A DNA stretch of 64,000 nucleotides from Bimuria novae-zelandiae CBS 107.79 (GCA_010015655.1 ML976666.1:973107-1037106); one strand, 5' to 3'. Positions 25,230 to 38,099 are shown, counted from the first letter of the stretch. The notes: a model not told the origin generated them from the sequence alone. Numbers and translations: made by a program.

Positions 25230-28200
25230 GCTCTATCTAACCTAGTAGTGTGTCTATAGCGGCTTTCTATAGGTAGTCTACATGGAAGACATTGTGCATG
25301 TGCATATACGGCGGAAGCTTAACTTAATAGAAGTATCCTTTTATAGTAATAATTAGGTAGGGCCCGTACATTTGCTAGTTAAGTTTCTAACTAGGCTAGT
25401 TAGTTGTAAAGCCTCTCGGCGTAATATAGACTTAATCGCCTACTTTAAAATCTAGCTTACGTTATTTCTTATTTACTTGACGTGCTTATTGCTCCTAGGC
25501 ATAAATAATCCCTCTCTAAGCTATCTCTATAGCCCGCTTTATAGCGTTATATTAAACCTTTGCGTAGTTCTACGCTTCCTCTTAGGACATCTGCTTACGG
25601 GCTATAGGCAAGGTCTTTGTCCGCTCTTCCTAGTCCTAGTAGTATGTAGGCTGATGTCCGAACTCAATCTCGTATGGCAAGAGGCCTGTAGTCTCATGAG
25701 GCAGTATAGCCTGAGCCCAGTCCATGCAGGGTAGTAGGTCAGACTAGTTATCCTAGTAGTAGTTAATAAATGGGCGAAGGCGCTGGTTAAGGTACTAGTT
25801 TATAATTTTTATATTACTATTAGTCTAAGGATACTAAGCTATTAAGAGCTTTTGCTTAACGCCCACAAGTTGGTATAGCTCGTTTATAAATGCTAAGATA
25901 AACTACGGGCCTCGATTAGAGACGATAGACTTGGGTGGGCCGTACACGCGCCAGATGTAGCGATAGTACATATCTGTAGCCTGTTCCGCCGTGGTTGTCT
26001 TATAGCAAGGTAGTGAGAAGCAGCGCTTGCTTAGGCAGTTAACTATAATAAAGGCGTTATTATACCCTTTCTTATTAGGTAGGAATAACTTAAAGTCTAT
26101 TAAAACGTCCTACTATGCTTACTTTAGTATTAGTAGTAGCTTAAGTAGTCTTAGGGTGCGATCGCGGGGCGTATAACTCTATTAATAAGCCTTATAGGCG
26201 GCGATATAGGTGTCTATATCCTTCGCTAGATTTAGCTAATAGTACTAATCTCTAAGTAGCTTCGCTGTCTTCCTTTTTCCTAGGTAAGTAGTAAGCTACG
26301 TAGCATAGGCGGCTTAGATTAAGTAGGTGCGTAGGAAGTTAACTGCTAGGATAACTAGCTAATCTTTATATAAGAGTAAATCTTAATTATTTAGCTTCTA
26401 CGGTCCTTAGTTATTAGATAGAGCTTTTTCCCGTAGCTTTTATAGGCTATCGTGATTCTAGTTTACCTTAATCACCTAATTAACAAGGGCATAAGGATCC
26501 TTTATAAAGAGAGAGGCTAGAAAGGTGTCTATTATAGCAATCTTAAGCTCCTGGCCCTATAATCCTTAAGTAGCTAAGTTAGTAAGTTAGGTTGTGGCTT
26601 CTTGCACTATATTAACGTCTAGCTACTTAGCCTATAAGAAGACCTTTATACAAGCTACCTTATCCTTCTCCTTCTAAGTCTATAGTTCCTTCTACTTACG
26701 TAATAGCGCGTTAGCCACTACGTTAGCAGTGCCTAGTTAGTAAGTAAGCTTTAGGTTAAAATTAGCCACTATTATAGCCTAGCGTATCTGTTGAGGAGTA
26801 AGCTCGCGCTTAGTAGAGAAGTACTTTAGCGCTTAATAGTTAGTAATAGCGCTAAAGGGCTTAGTTATTTATAGACTAATAAGCTAAGATCTCTATTCTT
26901 TAAGGCTATAGATTATGGCTAGTATCTCTTTATCGTGTATATTGTAGTTTATCTGCGGGTCGCTCATTATCTTGGAATAGAAGGCTATAGGTCGCCAGAG
27001 TCCGTTGTCCTATAGCTAAGAGAGTACGCTAGTAATAACACTATTACTCGCGTTTGTTTCTATGCGTGTGACGCAATAGGGAGAGTAGTAAGTAAGTACG
27101 TTATCTAATAGTATAAGGTCTTTAACTTGCTAAAAGGCTGTAAGCTCTTACTCTTTAAAGGCATGCCAGGCGCCCTTCTTAAGGAGCTTTATAAGTGGTC
27201 TAATAATGCGTCCATAGTCCTTAAGGAAGGTTTGGTAGAAGTTATAAAAGCCTAAAAATAACTATATGCTTTTAACTAATATAGGTATAGGCTAGTCCTG
27301 CACAGTAGCGATCTTCTTTAGGTTCTTCTAAATACCTTAAGTGCTAATAATAAGGCTAAGGAACTTTGTCCTAGTTATTATAAACTTACTCTTCTTAATA
27401 TCTACTTATAAACCAGCGTCGCGGAGTCGTTTAAGCACCTGCGTAACATGCTCCTTATAGTGTAGTGAATCCTCTAAGTAGATAAGGATATTGTCTAGAT
27501 ATACTGTGCAAAAGTCGTTAAGTAGGCCATATAGTACCCTGTTAATATATTACTAGAAGGTGGCAGGTCTATTACAAAGACTAAATAGAAGCACACGATA
27601 CTTATAGTTACTATAGCGTGTATAAAACGTGGTTAGGTTCTCTGCTTCCTTGTCTAGTTAAATGCGATAAAAGGCCTGCCATACGTCTAGCTTAGTAAAT
27701 ATCTTAGCACGGGCGAGCCTCGTAAGGGTCTCTTAGATAAGTAGGATAAGATAAATATCTTTCTTTATAATAGCGTTAAGCTTGTAATAGTTAACACAAA
27801 ATTGCTACCCCCCTTTAGGCTTTTTAGTAAATAGTACTAGTGAGGCGTAGGGCGCGTTGCTATAAGTAATAACGCCGCGTTAAAGGTAGTTATTTAAGTA
27901 ATCCTTAACAAGCTACAACTGCTCTAGAAACATGCTATATAATAGGCTTAATATTAGTGTGTTATCCGCGGTTAGCTTAATATTATAATTAACGCTATTG
28001 CGGTATAGAGGTAGTATATTAGAGTCCTTCTTTAAGAAGTAAGCTAGGGTAGCGCCTGCATAGCCTAGGAATAGTAACTTCTCTATAAGAAGCTAGCGGA
28101 GTTCTTTATCTAGGTCTAGCAGGTCTGTCTAGCCTAGTTCCTCCTTACGATCTTAGATTAGCTTCTCTACTTCGTAAACACTAATATAGCTAATAACTAT

Positions 28201-30164
28201 CTCTTTCTAACGCGTATTAATTATAAATACTATAACTCTTATAATATTAATTTTAAGGCCTGCCTTAGCGAGGTCCTCGCGCAAGATAGGTTTAGGGCGA
28301 GTTAGCTACTACTCTTATAACGGCAGCGCTTAGTAGCGGAGCTGCTCCTTTATCTTCGCTAGGTTCTTCTAGTAGGTACAACGCTGAGGGGATTGCTATA
28401 ATAAGCGATAGATATGCTATACAATAGCCACGTCTATAAGCTTGTCACGTTAGTTAGCATTTGCCTAATACTTAGAATTAATTCCTATAGCTGTACCCCG
28501 CGTTAGGATAATAATGTCTTATTTATAGTTAATCTATATTATATTTAGCTACTTAAGCATCTACTGCCTATAGTTAATCCAAACGTTAGCTTCCTCAAAA
28601 AGCTTACGGCCGACTATAAGATCGTGGCGGCCAGTGTCGCAGGGTATAAAGTAAGTAGTAAGGCAATAGCTATCTAGCACTAGGTTAGCCTAGAAGTGCT
28701 TATTTACCTACCTGTTTAGTTAACTATTATATCTAGCTAGGGGAATAGCTTTTATACTTTTAATAAATGCCTTAAGTCCCTTCTTAATTATGCGGAGGTG
28801 TTTAAAGTAGACTAGGACATAGCTACCTACGCCTGTGTTAATAAGAGCCTTTAACCTAATTACTAGCCCGTTCGTTAAGATGCGGCAGGGTAGAGTAAAA
28901 GCACTTTTGCTAAATAAGAGGTCTTGTATGCTAGTAGCTCTTATAGGATTCTCTAGGAAGGAGACTTCCCCTAGAGTAATACTTTTCCTAATTCCTCGTT
29001 AGAAGAGAGAAAGCCTCTGTCCTTAGCTTTATAATACACCTCTTTATTAGCTTATAGTGCTAAATCGCTAGCCTCTAACGCTTTCTAATTAATAGGGCTA
29101 TTTAGGTAGTCTAGAGTAATATATCCTAACTTTTTATAATAGTAGCAGGTAAGCTAACTACTTAGAGCTATAGTAGCGGCGCGCGTTAGCTATATGCGAG
29201 TAAGGGGCTACGCTAGTATTAAAGCGTACTTATAAGACCTAGTGGCTAAGGTAAGAGTAGCCTTTTTTTAAGATTCTTGTTTGGCGTGCGCTGTAACCTA
29301 GGAGTCTATAATTACTACCTCTTATGCGAGGTCGCGGGCAATATTAATAAACTTAGAGTAATTATCCTTAAGGTAATAAATATTATAGCCTATATCTATG
29401 CGGAGTTAATCTATAAGCTTTTTATAGAACTCTTTAACTTATTAGTTAGTAGGTAGCTTGCGCTGCGTCGCAAGGCGGAAGAAGTCTACTTAGAAGCTAG
29501 TAAACTTAGCTATAGAGTAGAGGCGTAATTAGATAAATACCTAACAGGCCTTCTTCTCCTTATATAGGTTGCTAAAAGCTTACTCTATTATATCTATTAT
29601 AAATTCACTATTAATGCGTTCGCCACTATCTCGTAGAGCTCTAATTAAAGTTATAAGTTAGTTACGGACGGGATCCTCTATGCGTATAGTTATATATGCT
29701 GCGATACGCTTTTAGGTATCCTCTAAAGTCTCTCTTATAAACTAATCGCGGTTAGACTAAAGTTTATTCTCTATATAGGCCTTTTAGTGCTTAAAGGTCG
29801 TAGTTATCTTGCCGTCTAAGAGTAGCAAAGGGTCTAGGAACTTAACTAAGCGCTAGCTTGCGTCTAAAGAGCGTGTATATAGACAAGTAACAGGCTTAAA
29901 TAGTGATAAGCGCGAAAAATATAAGTTATTAGGCTTGCTAGACTTAGAGCTTAGCAGGTTATTAGCAGAGAGGACGCTCTAGCTTAGGGTCTAAGGGAGG
30001 ATTTAGAATTTAGTTATACAAGATTAAGTTACTAGTATATTAGGGGTAGAGCCTACTATAGCCTGTTTAGCAAGTTAGGCTTCTAACCTGTCTATCTTTT
30101 ACTGCGCTTAAACAAGGGCTCTATGTAGCCCTTCGCCTTTAGCTAAGGCATTAGCAGCGATCTG

Positions 30165-30292
30165 CAGACTTGTCAATAATTAAGCCAATTAAGCCAATCT
30201 AACCAAATTTAGTAACATCTTAACCTACGCGAGCTAGTGAATTACCATATTAGGTTAGACCGGCTTGATTGGCTTGATTGTTGACAAGTCTG
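30165..30292. mobile_element. 128-bp hAT-type MITE (copy 1)
   Basis: Ends are CAGACTTGTCAATAATTAAG and the complement of CAGACTTGTCAACAATC. The 8-bp duplication GCGATCTG is present on both sides (30,157-30,164 and 30,293-30,300). It is the same family and length as the copy at 56,206-56,333, with RIP-type differences. It sits inside the Gypsy element. Confidence 0.92.
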
Positions 30293-31100
30293 GCGATCTG
30301 GCGGTACATATATAATTATTATTACTCTACACCACGAAGAAGTAGCTGGCTAACTAGCTCTATAGTAATCTTTGCTAGTTTCTGCCTAAAATGCTTAATT
30401 ACGGCCTCTAGCGTCGTAGTAATTAGGTTGTTGCTAGCAAACGTAGGTAGCTAGGGAGGTTATAAGAGGTCATTATTAATACCTTGCTAGATACGAGCAA
30501 GTTTTAGGGAAGTGTCTTAATTATAGTTTTCCTTAGTAATAGAGCCGTAGCTCTAGATTTCGTGTTCTTAGTAGATAAAGGGCTTAGATAGGTCGTACGC
30601 GCTGCCTAGCATCTCCTTTTCTAAAACTAACGCTATAAATAGGTGTTTTAGTACTATTTTATTAATACTATAGGTAGAGTAGCTAGTTATTAGTTCTCTA
30701 GTAAGGAAAAGGCGAGCAGGTAGTGCTTAGGATAGTTAGTAGGAATAGGTTCCTCTCTTATAAAGGCTAGGGCTCTTATAGTCCTCTTTACGTAAGTAGT
30801 GGGTTGCCTATATAGCACGTTTATTAAGTAAAGGGCGGCAGGCTAATTAGCTCTCCTAGCTAGCTATAGCGTGCTATTTTTAAACTACGTCCTTTAACTC
30901 CTTTTAAGCGGTACGTTGCTTAGTGGTATTAGGACCTCTTGTTACAGGTAATTATACTTTATAATAAACTAATAGCTTAGCGTAGTCGTGCGATAAATTT
31001 CTTAAAGTAGTTATTATTAAGTCGTGCGCGCAGGTAAATTAAGCAGTTTAACTTAATATTTTATTACTATCTCTAGCTAAGTAAAGAGATCTTAGTATAA

Positions 31101-31390
31101 TATAAAAACGGGCACAGGCTCCTGCATTAAGAGAGTAGATAAGGTAGGTTAGCTCTATTTCAGCTACACTAAGATAAGGAGACTATAGGTACACAGGCCT
31201 ACGGCGCTTTTATGCGCTACCGCTCGGCACGGAACATCTATCTATCCAAGATAGCTACACTAGGTGCGTGGGCAGCTACGCCCAGGCGTAAGGCAGCTAC
31301 ACCTAGGCGTAAGGCAGCTACACCTAGGCGTAAGGCAGTCGCGCCTCTTACGCGAGGTCATGTGTCCTACCAGCATGCCAGGCCGTCACA
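31101..31390 (-). repeat. 5' LTR of the Gypsy element (290 bp)
   Basis: Matches the other LTR but holds three copies of the 21-bp unit (near 31,271-31,333) instead of two, which accounts for the 21-bp length difference. Its outer end shows RIP-type changes (TATAAAAACG for TGTGAGGACG). Confidence 0.9.
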
Positions 31391-31622
31391 ACGAGTATAT
31401 CTCTTATAATAGATTAATAAATCTCCTAGTTAGTTATTCTATAGTTTGTTATAGAATTAGATTATTTATAAATAATTTTATTATTATTCCTAGCTCTTAA
31501 CTACTAAATATCCGCAAGGTACTTTAGTCTTGACCTATCCTCCCCTAACCCGGAATTGGCTTAGGTACGTACGGTCCTTGTAACACTAATATTAAGTAGC
31601 TAAAGAATATGTAAGGTATATA

Positions 31623-32860
31623 CAGTACTAGGACATTAGTCTGTTGACACCGAAAATTTCAACTTTTTTGACAGTAATTTCAAGGCCTTAATTGAATGCT
31701 ATTTCAGTACTTTGTTTACCAGCCTCTAGCTTTTATCACTGCCTATATTCTCCTTGGCATAGAATCAATGAGCTTCTTCATGAGACCCTGGGGCAGGGCT
31801 CGCCAAGCTTCTTAGGCAGCGTCGATAAATGCGTCTCTATTAATCTGCTAGGTCCTCCAATTCCGGATGTAATTCAATTACCTTCTGTTTAAGTGCCCAC
31901 CAGAGGTGCTCAATTGGATTGAGGTCAGGTGAGTAAGGAGGGAAATCTAGAACTTTAATGTCTATTGCCTCTAGCTAGAGGGCTGTCTTGTGGGCGGTAT
32001 GAATTGGTGCATTATCCATCTGATAGATAGTATCTTCATCTAATACTAGTAGGAGCCCTTCCTCTAGCGCCCAGATATATGAGCGTGCACTGTAGCCATT
32101 CCGTGGAGCTTATGGATCTCGTTCCATTGCGATGAGTTCAGATCGACCTTCATACCAGAAGCAGGCCTAGAACATCTGTACTATCCCCTTCTAAATATCC
32201 TCCTCTTCAATCTTATCGTGATCCTATTTTTAGAGTGGCGTCTTAAAGACCTAGATCCTCTTCTTTCCCTTGCCTCACTCTGCTAAGACCTTATTAGAAA
32301 AAGTCACGCTTTTAAAGTTAAAATTCTGCATCCGCTAAGCCTATTAACGCCTTAATCTTGCATGTGCTAGAGTGAGCTTAGGCCTCTTCTTTACTACCTA
32401 GTTCGTAATATGGTGTTTCTTAAGTAGCTAATAGAGTGTCTTACGATAAACCTATACGCCTGCAACTTTAGCCTTTAGCTATGTATACTTAATTCTAGGG
32501 TGCTAGCGAGCGATTTAAAGGAGTAATTATTCTTGTTAGCGTGTGAGCTTCTTTGGCTAACCAGATTAAGATAAAGATTTAGTTATGTTATAGTTATTCT
32601 ATCGCTTAATTGTGTTATAAATTGTCTACCATATGCAGCTAAAATACGACGCGATCGAAGCTTTTAATTCTCCTACTTCTACTATAGATAATATCTTAGC
32701 TCTTTGCAATTTACTTAATTTATTATTCCTCCCTTAATTGCTACTAATTTCCCTGCCAAATTCGCGTTGCATTGTGGGTTGGTGGAAGGCTAAAAAGATT
32801 AAGGTTGGGTGGGGATGCGCGACGCGGGTCCGGTGTCAACAGACTAATGTCTTGGCACTG
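31623..32860 (-). mobile_element. Tc1-type DNA transposon, partly RIP-altered
   Basis: 1,238 bp, ends CAGTACTAGGACATTAGTC and the complement of CAGTGCCAAGACATTAGTC, with arms of about 34 bp flanked by TA (31,621-31,622 and 32,861-32,862). The minus strand codes a degraded DDE transposase: MDNAPIHTAHKTAL, LDFPPYSPDLNPIEHLWW and KQKVIELHPELED lie in order near 32,010-31,860. Stops such as a TAG after HKTAL inactivate it. The CAGT start and TA duplication fit Tc1/mariner. Confidence 0.88.
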
Positions 32861-34385
32861 TAATAGTATATAGTGTATAATAATTTTATTTTCTATATAA
32901 TATTAGTTAAATTTAGGTATTGCGTGGCTCTTATGCCTATTAAATATACAAAAACAGTAAACGCTAACTATTTAGTTATTTATATAATATTAAAAGTAGT
33001 AGACCTAAGTACGACTAAGTTCAATATATTATATAGATTAATAGTGCTTGTCCGCAAGGGATAATAAATAATAAAAGTACCTAACTTACTATACTAATAC
33101 TTTTAATAATAGTAACCTATTTATAATTTCTTAGCTATATATTAATTACCTGTCTAGTTATATTAGCGTTTATAATAACTTTTATAGTTATAGTAATACT
33201 TATTATAAAGCCTATCTTATTAAAGTTATAAATATTTAAGTCGTATATTCTATAATCCTTGCGCAGCTATCGTACGCGCTTAAACTATATCTAAATTACG
33301 TTTAGATTCTCGCATTTTGCTTAGCTACAATAAAATTTATAGTTTTACTTTATTTTAAGCTGCGGATAGGCGGAAATAAAGTAGTTTAGCTAGTTTTGTC
33401 ACGATGCCTATATATACTATCCTATGCCCTATAACGATAGCTATCGTTACTCGTTCCTTTTGGGGATGTATGGCGGCGTGGTATAGGGCGACGTACATTA
33501 TAATAATATCTTTACCTCCTGCATAGCTGCACGAGTATTAGCTATTATAATAGCTTTACTTACTTTAATAGTAATACGTGTAAGGGGCTAGGTGCTTAAG
33601 GAGTCAAAAGTGCTAGGAGAATACTTATAAATTTAATAAAGAGTCTAAAGTTAAGCTTTAAGTACTAAACTTATATATATAGGGTTCGCATAACTAAAGG
33701 TTAAGGATCTAAAGTAATAATTAGGCGTAGCCTATTATATATCTCCCTTCTCTTTATTAGAGGTAAAGAAAAATCTCCGCGTTTTATCTTAGTTATATAG
33801 CTTCGCGATTATTTTATTATCTACTTATAATCCTCTTACTATTATAAACCTTTTACTAGTTCTATTTTCGCGTGTCTAATTTTATGTTTTTATTATAAGT
33901 AGTTACTACGGCGGAGTGTTCGCGCTAGTGCGATTACTTATTATTATATATATATAATTACTTCTTGCCTAGCTTCTAAACCTTACTCTTTTATACTCTC
34001 TCTTTTTTTAGCTTAACTTTATACGCTGCAACGTCTTGCTTTTAGCTTAGTCTTTTTTAACTTTATAATTTAATTCTTCTCCTTATTCTTATAAGATAGC
34101 TAGCCCTTTATATAATAGTCGCGTAATAAGGACTTTTAAGCGTTAAAGGCGTGTTATTAATTTTAATAATAATATAGAAGAAGGCCCGTCCCTATTATAT
34201 TCACTTAGCTACTAACTTAAAATGAGTAAGCTTTTTAAAAAATAAAGCTATTATTTTTAATACTAGCGTAATCCTCCTTAACTAGCTAACTAAAAAGTGT
34301 AGTCCCTCTAAAGCTCGCGAAGTAAGTGTTAGACTCTTTTTTATACTTTTTTTTTCTTTTTTTTACTTTCTAATTTGCCTCTTTA
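32861..34385. other. RIP-altered repeat DNA with one copy of a 155-bp direct repeat
   Basis: A+T-rich sequence with no gene. Positions 33,585-33,739 match 37,945-38,099 in the same orientation. The remaining sequence probably derives from retrotransposon DNA but I cannot assign a family. Confidence 0.5.
33585..33739 (+). repeat. 155-bp direct repeat, copy 1
   Basis: Shares long blocks with 37,945-38,099, such as GAATACTTATAAATTTAATA, GGGTTCGCATAACT and GGTTAAGGAT. It is more RIP-altered than copy 2. Confidence 0.7.
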
Positions 34386-36487
34386 ACGTGTCCGTGCGCG
34401 TGATGCGCGGATTCGCGTGATGCGCGGGCAACACCAAAAACGCTCCATTAAAAACAAGGCTATAGCACCACCCACGATCAATATTATCACGAGATTTTTC
34501 TTGCAGGGTAGTAATTTGATAGCTACGATTCATTTGCACTATTTAAATCTATCTGGAAGCTTGACGTCGCGGCCGCTGCGTGTAGATTTGCTCGGGGCAG
34601 CAGATGCGCCCTCTGAGGCCTCCCCAATATCTGCAGCATCCACACCACGTTTCTGACGCTTTCTGCTCTGTAGAGATGGCTGAGAGGCCTTTCTCTTACC
34701 CTTTTGGGATACTTGTAGAGCTTTTTCAGCGTCGCGGGCAGACTTCTGGGCAGCGCGCTGAGCAGCCTTTTCAGCCCTCTCCTTCTCCTTCGCCTTCTTA
34801 GCTGCCTCTCGCGTAGCACGCTTTTCCTGCTGCATTTTCTCCTTGTATAGCTTAGCTACCTTCTTTAGCTCTGCTATCTCTGCTTTTTAAAGCTGCTACT
34901 ACTTATCTTCCTGCTTTTTAATTAATTAACAATAACGTGCCTCCCTTACTTTCCTTAGTAACTATAAGATAGCCCTACTATAATACTCCTAGCGCTATTA
35001 AAGGTCTAGAGTTTTGCCCTTCTTCTTACGCTTCTTCTTAATAGATAGCGCCTGCCTAAGCCCATCGTTGTCATGCTTAAGCAGCTCATTTTCAACAGAT
35101 AGATAGTAGAGTGATTGACGAAGCTTTTTTATATCTTAACTACCCTGTTCCTTTACTGCTAATCGTATAAGCCTATCTATCTTTCTCTAGTCATGATTAC
35201 TAAGCCCTAATAAGGAGTTATCGCCTGATTCTTGATCCTGGGTGAACCTATTAAGGATAGAATTAGGATTAGGTGGCGATATGCCTGTGGCTCTAAAAGA
35301 GCTAAGGATAGTTAATTCCTTAAAGGAGGCCTTCCACGCATTCTAGAATAGTGGGAAGAAGTCGCCTTTAGTGATAGAAGCTAAGCCCTGGCTTCTATGA
35401 AGGTAATTTAATAGCTCTGCTAAGTAGGCTGTTAATAGAGGCTTAAACATCGCAACGTTAAGTGGCTGAAGCGTATAAGTTAAATAAGGAGGCAGAATAG
35501 CAAGCAGGATCTTATTTTAATTATAGTAGTTAATAAAGTCTATAGTAATATAGGAGCCATAGCCGTCCAGAATTAAAAGTTAATATAATCGTCGAGCCTA
35601 CTCTTTTATACAGCGATTAAACACCTGCTCAAGCCAGGCAAGTCCAATATCGTTGTTTGTCCAGCCAGAGGATGATAAGGTAATAAAGACTTTATAATAT
35701 CCTGCCTTGATATCCTCTACCCAGCTTGATTGGATGCCCTTGTTGGCAGCCTCATAGATAAGGCTTGGCGGCAGAGCTGATCCATTAGCGCAGATACATG
35801 CCAGGAGCGTGATCCATGCGCGATTGCTATCTTAGAGTGATGCTCTAACCTCCTTCTTCTCCCACATTCGTCTGCTAAATATTCTCTTTGATCTACTAAT
35901 AATACCAATCAGGACGCCTTTTTCATCCATATTGTAGATATAACGAGGATCTATGCGATATTAATCTATCTTGCTATGTAGAAGGTTGAAATAGAGGCGA
36001 TATTTATTTACTAAATTAGCGTTGTGGCGATTGCTGTCCATCCCGACGGTCCATTGCGAGATAAGATGAATGCTGTGTTAGTTAATAAAGCGGGTAACCT
36101 AGCTCTCGCTAACTGGCTCCTTTGCTATTATTAAGGTAAAGTTCCGTATTATCTCTCTAGTAGGAGGTATATGTCTCTCTATAAGTCTTTTAATATATCG
36201 TACAAGCTCCTCCTCTTGCTGTGGGGTGAGCTTTTGCTAGCTAGAGTTCTTGACTTGTGTAGGGCGCGTTATTCCTCTATGCCTTCGGATCAATGTAGAC
36301 CGTATAACACCATATTTAGCAGCAGTTTTTATGTACGAGAAAGTTTCGCCTAGCTTTAATAATTCAATATTATTAATCGCAGCTTAAATTAGATCTATAT
36401 TGGTGGAGTTGTCGCGTGTTAAAGTTGAGGGTGTTTTGGTGTTGCCCGCGTATCACGCGAATCCGCGCATCACGCGCACGGACACGT
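34386..36487 (-). mobile_element. pogo/Tigger-type DNA transposon, degraded
   Basis: 2,102 bp with about 53-bp terminal inverted repeats starting ACGTGTCCGTGCGCGTGATG and TA on both sides. The minus strand codes a degraded transposase. It has LACICANGSALPPSLIYEA, WVEDIKAGYYKVF, then LLILDGYGS (catalytic Asp near 35,570; the usual His is Tyr), ILPPYLTYTLQPLNV, and a long charged C-terminal tail. The tail remains open as 34,539-34,835 (EKRATREAAKKAKEKERAEK). Only part of the element is heavily RIP-altered. Confidence 0.88.
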
Positions 36488-36621
36488 TACTTCTCTAACC
36501 TCCTTTCTAGTTCTTTATCAGCCTAGGTATACGCACTTACTAACTTAATAAATTTAGCTTTTAAGGTCTAATTTTACTACGCGCGATAATTATGCACTAG
36601 TATATTAATTATATTATTTAT

Positions 36622-36874
36622 TGTCGGTTCACAGGTAGCAAGGAATAAACAAGTAACTCTCTGTCTTTGGTATCTGGTGTCTGTCTTGTCTTGTGTGTGT
36701 GCTATGATAGTTCTATATACCTTCCTTCCAGTTCTTGTGGATGTGATAGAGTACCAGGTGGTGTGGAGGCGAAGGGGTTTCGGTACAGTATCAGGTTAAC
36801 TAGAAGTAAGGGGGTATAGGGGTATGATAGGGTTACACAGTTCCCTTAGTGCGGAAGGCGAGGCTGTGCAGACA
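36622..36874. repeat. Possible solo LTR
   Basis: TG...CA ends, normal composition inside RIP-altered DNA and a length of about 253 bp suggest a solo LTR. The flanks (TTTAT and GTATT) do not match, so this is weak. Confidence 0.35.
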
Positions 36875-37575
36875 GTATTATTTACTATTAAAGTAGGCTA
36901 AATTAAAGATCTTAAGACGGTGGCTTTTTTCTTAGTTTAAGATAAGCTCTACTATTAATCTCTTTAGTAGCTCTATTTATTAGTCTACTTTTAATAGCTA
37001 ATTCGTACCTCTTATCTTTTAGAAGTATTATTATATTATTAGGGGTTCTTAGCGCTTTTTCACTATTTCTTTAGTTACTCCTCTTACTTTTTATAGTAAA
37101 GTGTAAAGGGTATCCAAGAGGTTAATAAGTACTTTAACTTTACTTAGAAATTATTATATTTTGTTCTCGTGGACTCCTGAGAGCTAGAGTGTAGTTATAA
37201 CTAAAGAGGCTATTTTTTTTATTTCCCTAGCTATTACTCTTTTATAAGCTAATAGCTCGCTACGTATAATTATTTACGCTAAGACGTAGATTTTTAGTAA
37301 AAGATCTTATTCTTGTTTCTATAACTTTTTTATTTAGTAAAGATAGTCTTACTAGCGTTGTATCGGCGCAGGTCACTCAAAGGATCGATATTGGCGTATC
37401 TCCTAGCAGAGGCATGTGGGAGTGCGTGTATAAGAATGTAGCCTCGAATGAATTAAGTGCCTATAGGCCTGGTACGAAAGGATACGGAAAAGGTACTGAA
37501 CTACAAAGGCCCCAAGCTCCTCTAAATACACCTCTTCCCAGATGGCTAGCTAGCACATAACTGCCATAGGTTGAC

Positions 37576-37662
37576 CGTCGGTCTGATGGATCCGAAATAG
37601 GTCCGAATCGGATTCGTAGTTCCCCATCGGTCTGATAGATCCGAAATTGGTCCGATACGGAT
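37576..37662 (+). repeat. Two 38-bp direct repeats, 49-bp period
   Basis: 37,576-37,613 and 37,625-37,662 share TCGGTCTGAT.GATCCGAAAT.GGTCCGA with few differences, separated by 11 bp. Confidence 0.7.
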
Positions 37663-37944
37663 GAGTGTCGGTTTTCGGATGATCTCGAATCCTGTCTTGA
37701 CTAGCCAAGGGTTCTCGTGTCGACGAGCGATTGTTCCTGTTACAAGCGTTAAGTATCTATTAAGACTTTTTCTTAATTACTTATTAAGAAAAGTTCTGTC
37801 TTTTCGCAGGTCTAGGCGTCGCCTTTATAATATTTATCTACGTAAGTCCTTTAACTTCGTGTGCTACTTTGTAGCTTTAGTTTATAATTATATTTAAAAT
37901 TTACTCGTCCCGCAATAGGTAAAAGTAATTAAATTTAATATAAA

Positions 37945-38099
37945 AGGCCAAGTACTTAAGGCGCTAAAAGTGCTAAAAGAATACTTATAAATTTAATAAA
38001 AAGTCTAAAATTAAGCTTTAGGCGTTAAACTTATACATCTGGGGTTCGCATAACTGAAGGTTAAGGATCCGAGGCAACAACTGGGCGTAGCCCATTATA
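37945..38099 (+). repeat. 155-bp direct repeat, copy 2
   Basis: Partner of 33,585-33,739. This copy keeps C residues (GGATCCGAGGCAACAACTGG) that are T in the other, as expected if copy 1 was hit harder by RIP. The pair may be the ends of one element into which the pogo copy at 34,386 inserted, but no TG...CA limits were found. Confidence 0.7.

Larger units (their letters stand above)
18617..31390 (-). mobile_element. Ty3/Gypsy LTR retrotransposon, RIP-inactivated, with nested insertions
   Basis: LTRs at 18,617-18,885 and 31,101-31,390, with the 5-bp duplication ACGAG on both sides (18,612-18,616 and 31,391-31,395). Read on the minus strand, a polypurine tract (AGAGGGGGG) lies just inside the 3' LTR at about 18,886-18,899. 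The internal region carries a degraded pol. Reverse transcriptase is recognisable from APYASLVLF.KKPKGG (near 27,830) and from YLDN (27,490-27,501, from YLDD) followed by EDSLHYKEHVTQVLKRLRDAGL-type sequence. The element contains a Copia element at 19,251-25,229 and a hAT-type MITE at 30,165-30,292. Without these it is about 6.65 kb. Dense stops make it non-coding. Confidence 0.92.
17850..31585 (+). mobile_element. LTR copy split by nested insertions
   Basis: The outer element of a nest. It begins TATTATAATTAC (RIP form of TGTTATAATTAC) at 17,850 and ends CCTTGTAACA at 31,585. It is interrupted at 17,962-18,398 by a MITE and at 18,617-31,390 by a Gypsy element. With the insertions removed it is about 520 bp and bounded by TGTTA...TAACA. 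The flank after the Gypsy (31,396 on) matches the complement of the solo LTR at 38,552-39,029 over blocks such as TTATTATTATT and CCTATCCTCCCCTAA. That shows the two flanks were once continuous. A third, partial copy is at 52,371. Confidence 0.75.

Noticed and set aside
31212..31409. Short ORF with a repeated ATPRRKA motif
   Set aside because: It is the 21-bp tandem repeat of the Gypsy LTR read in one frame, not a protein.
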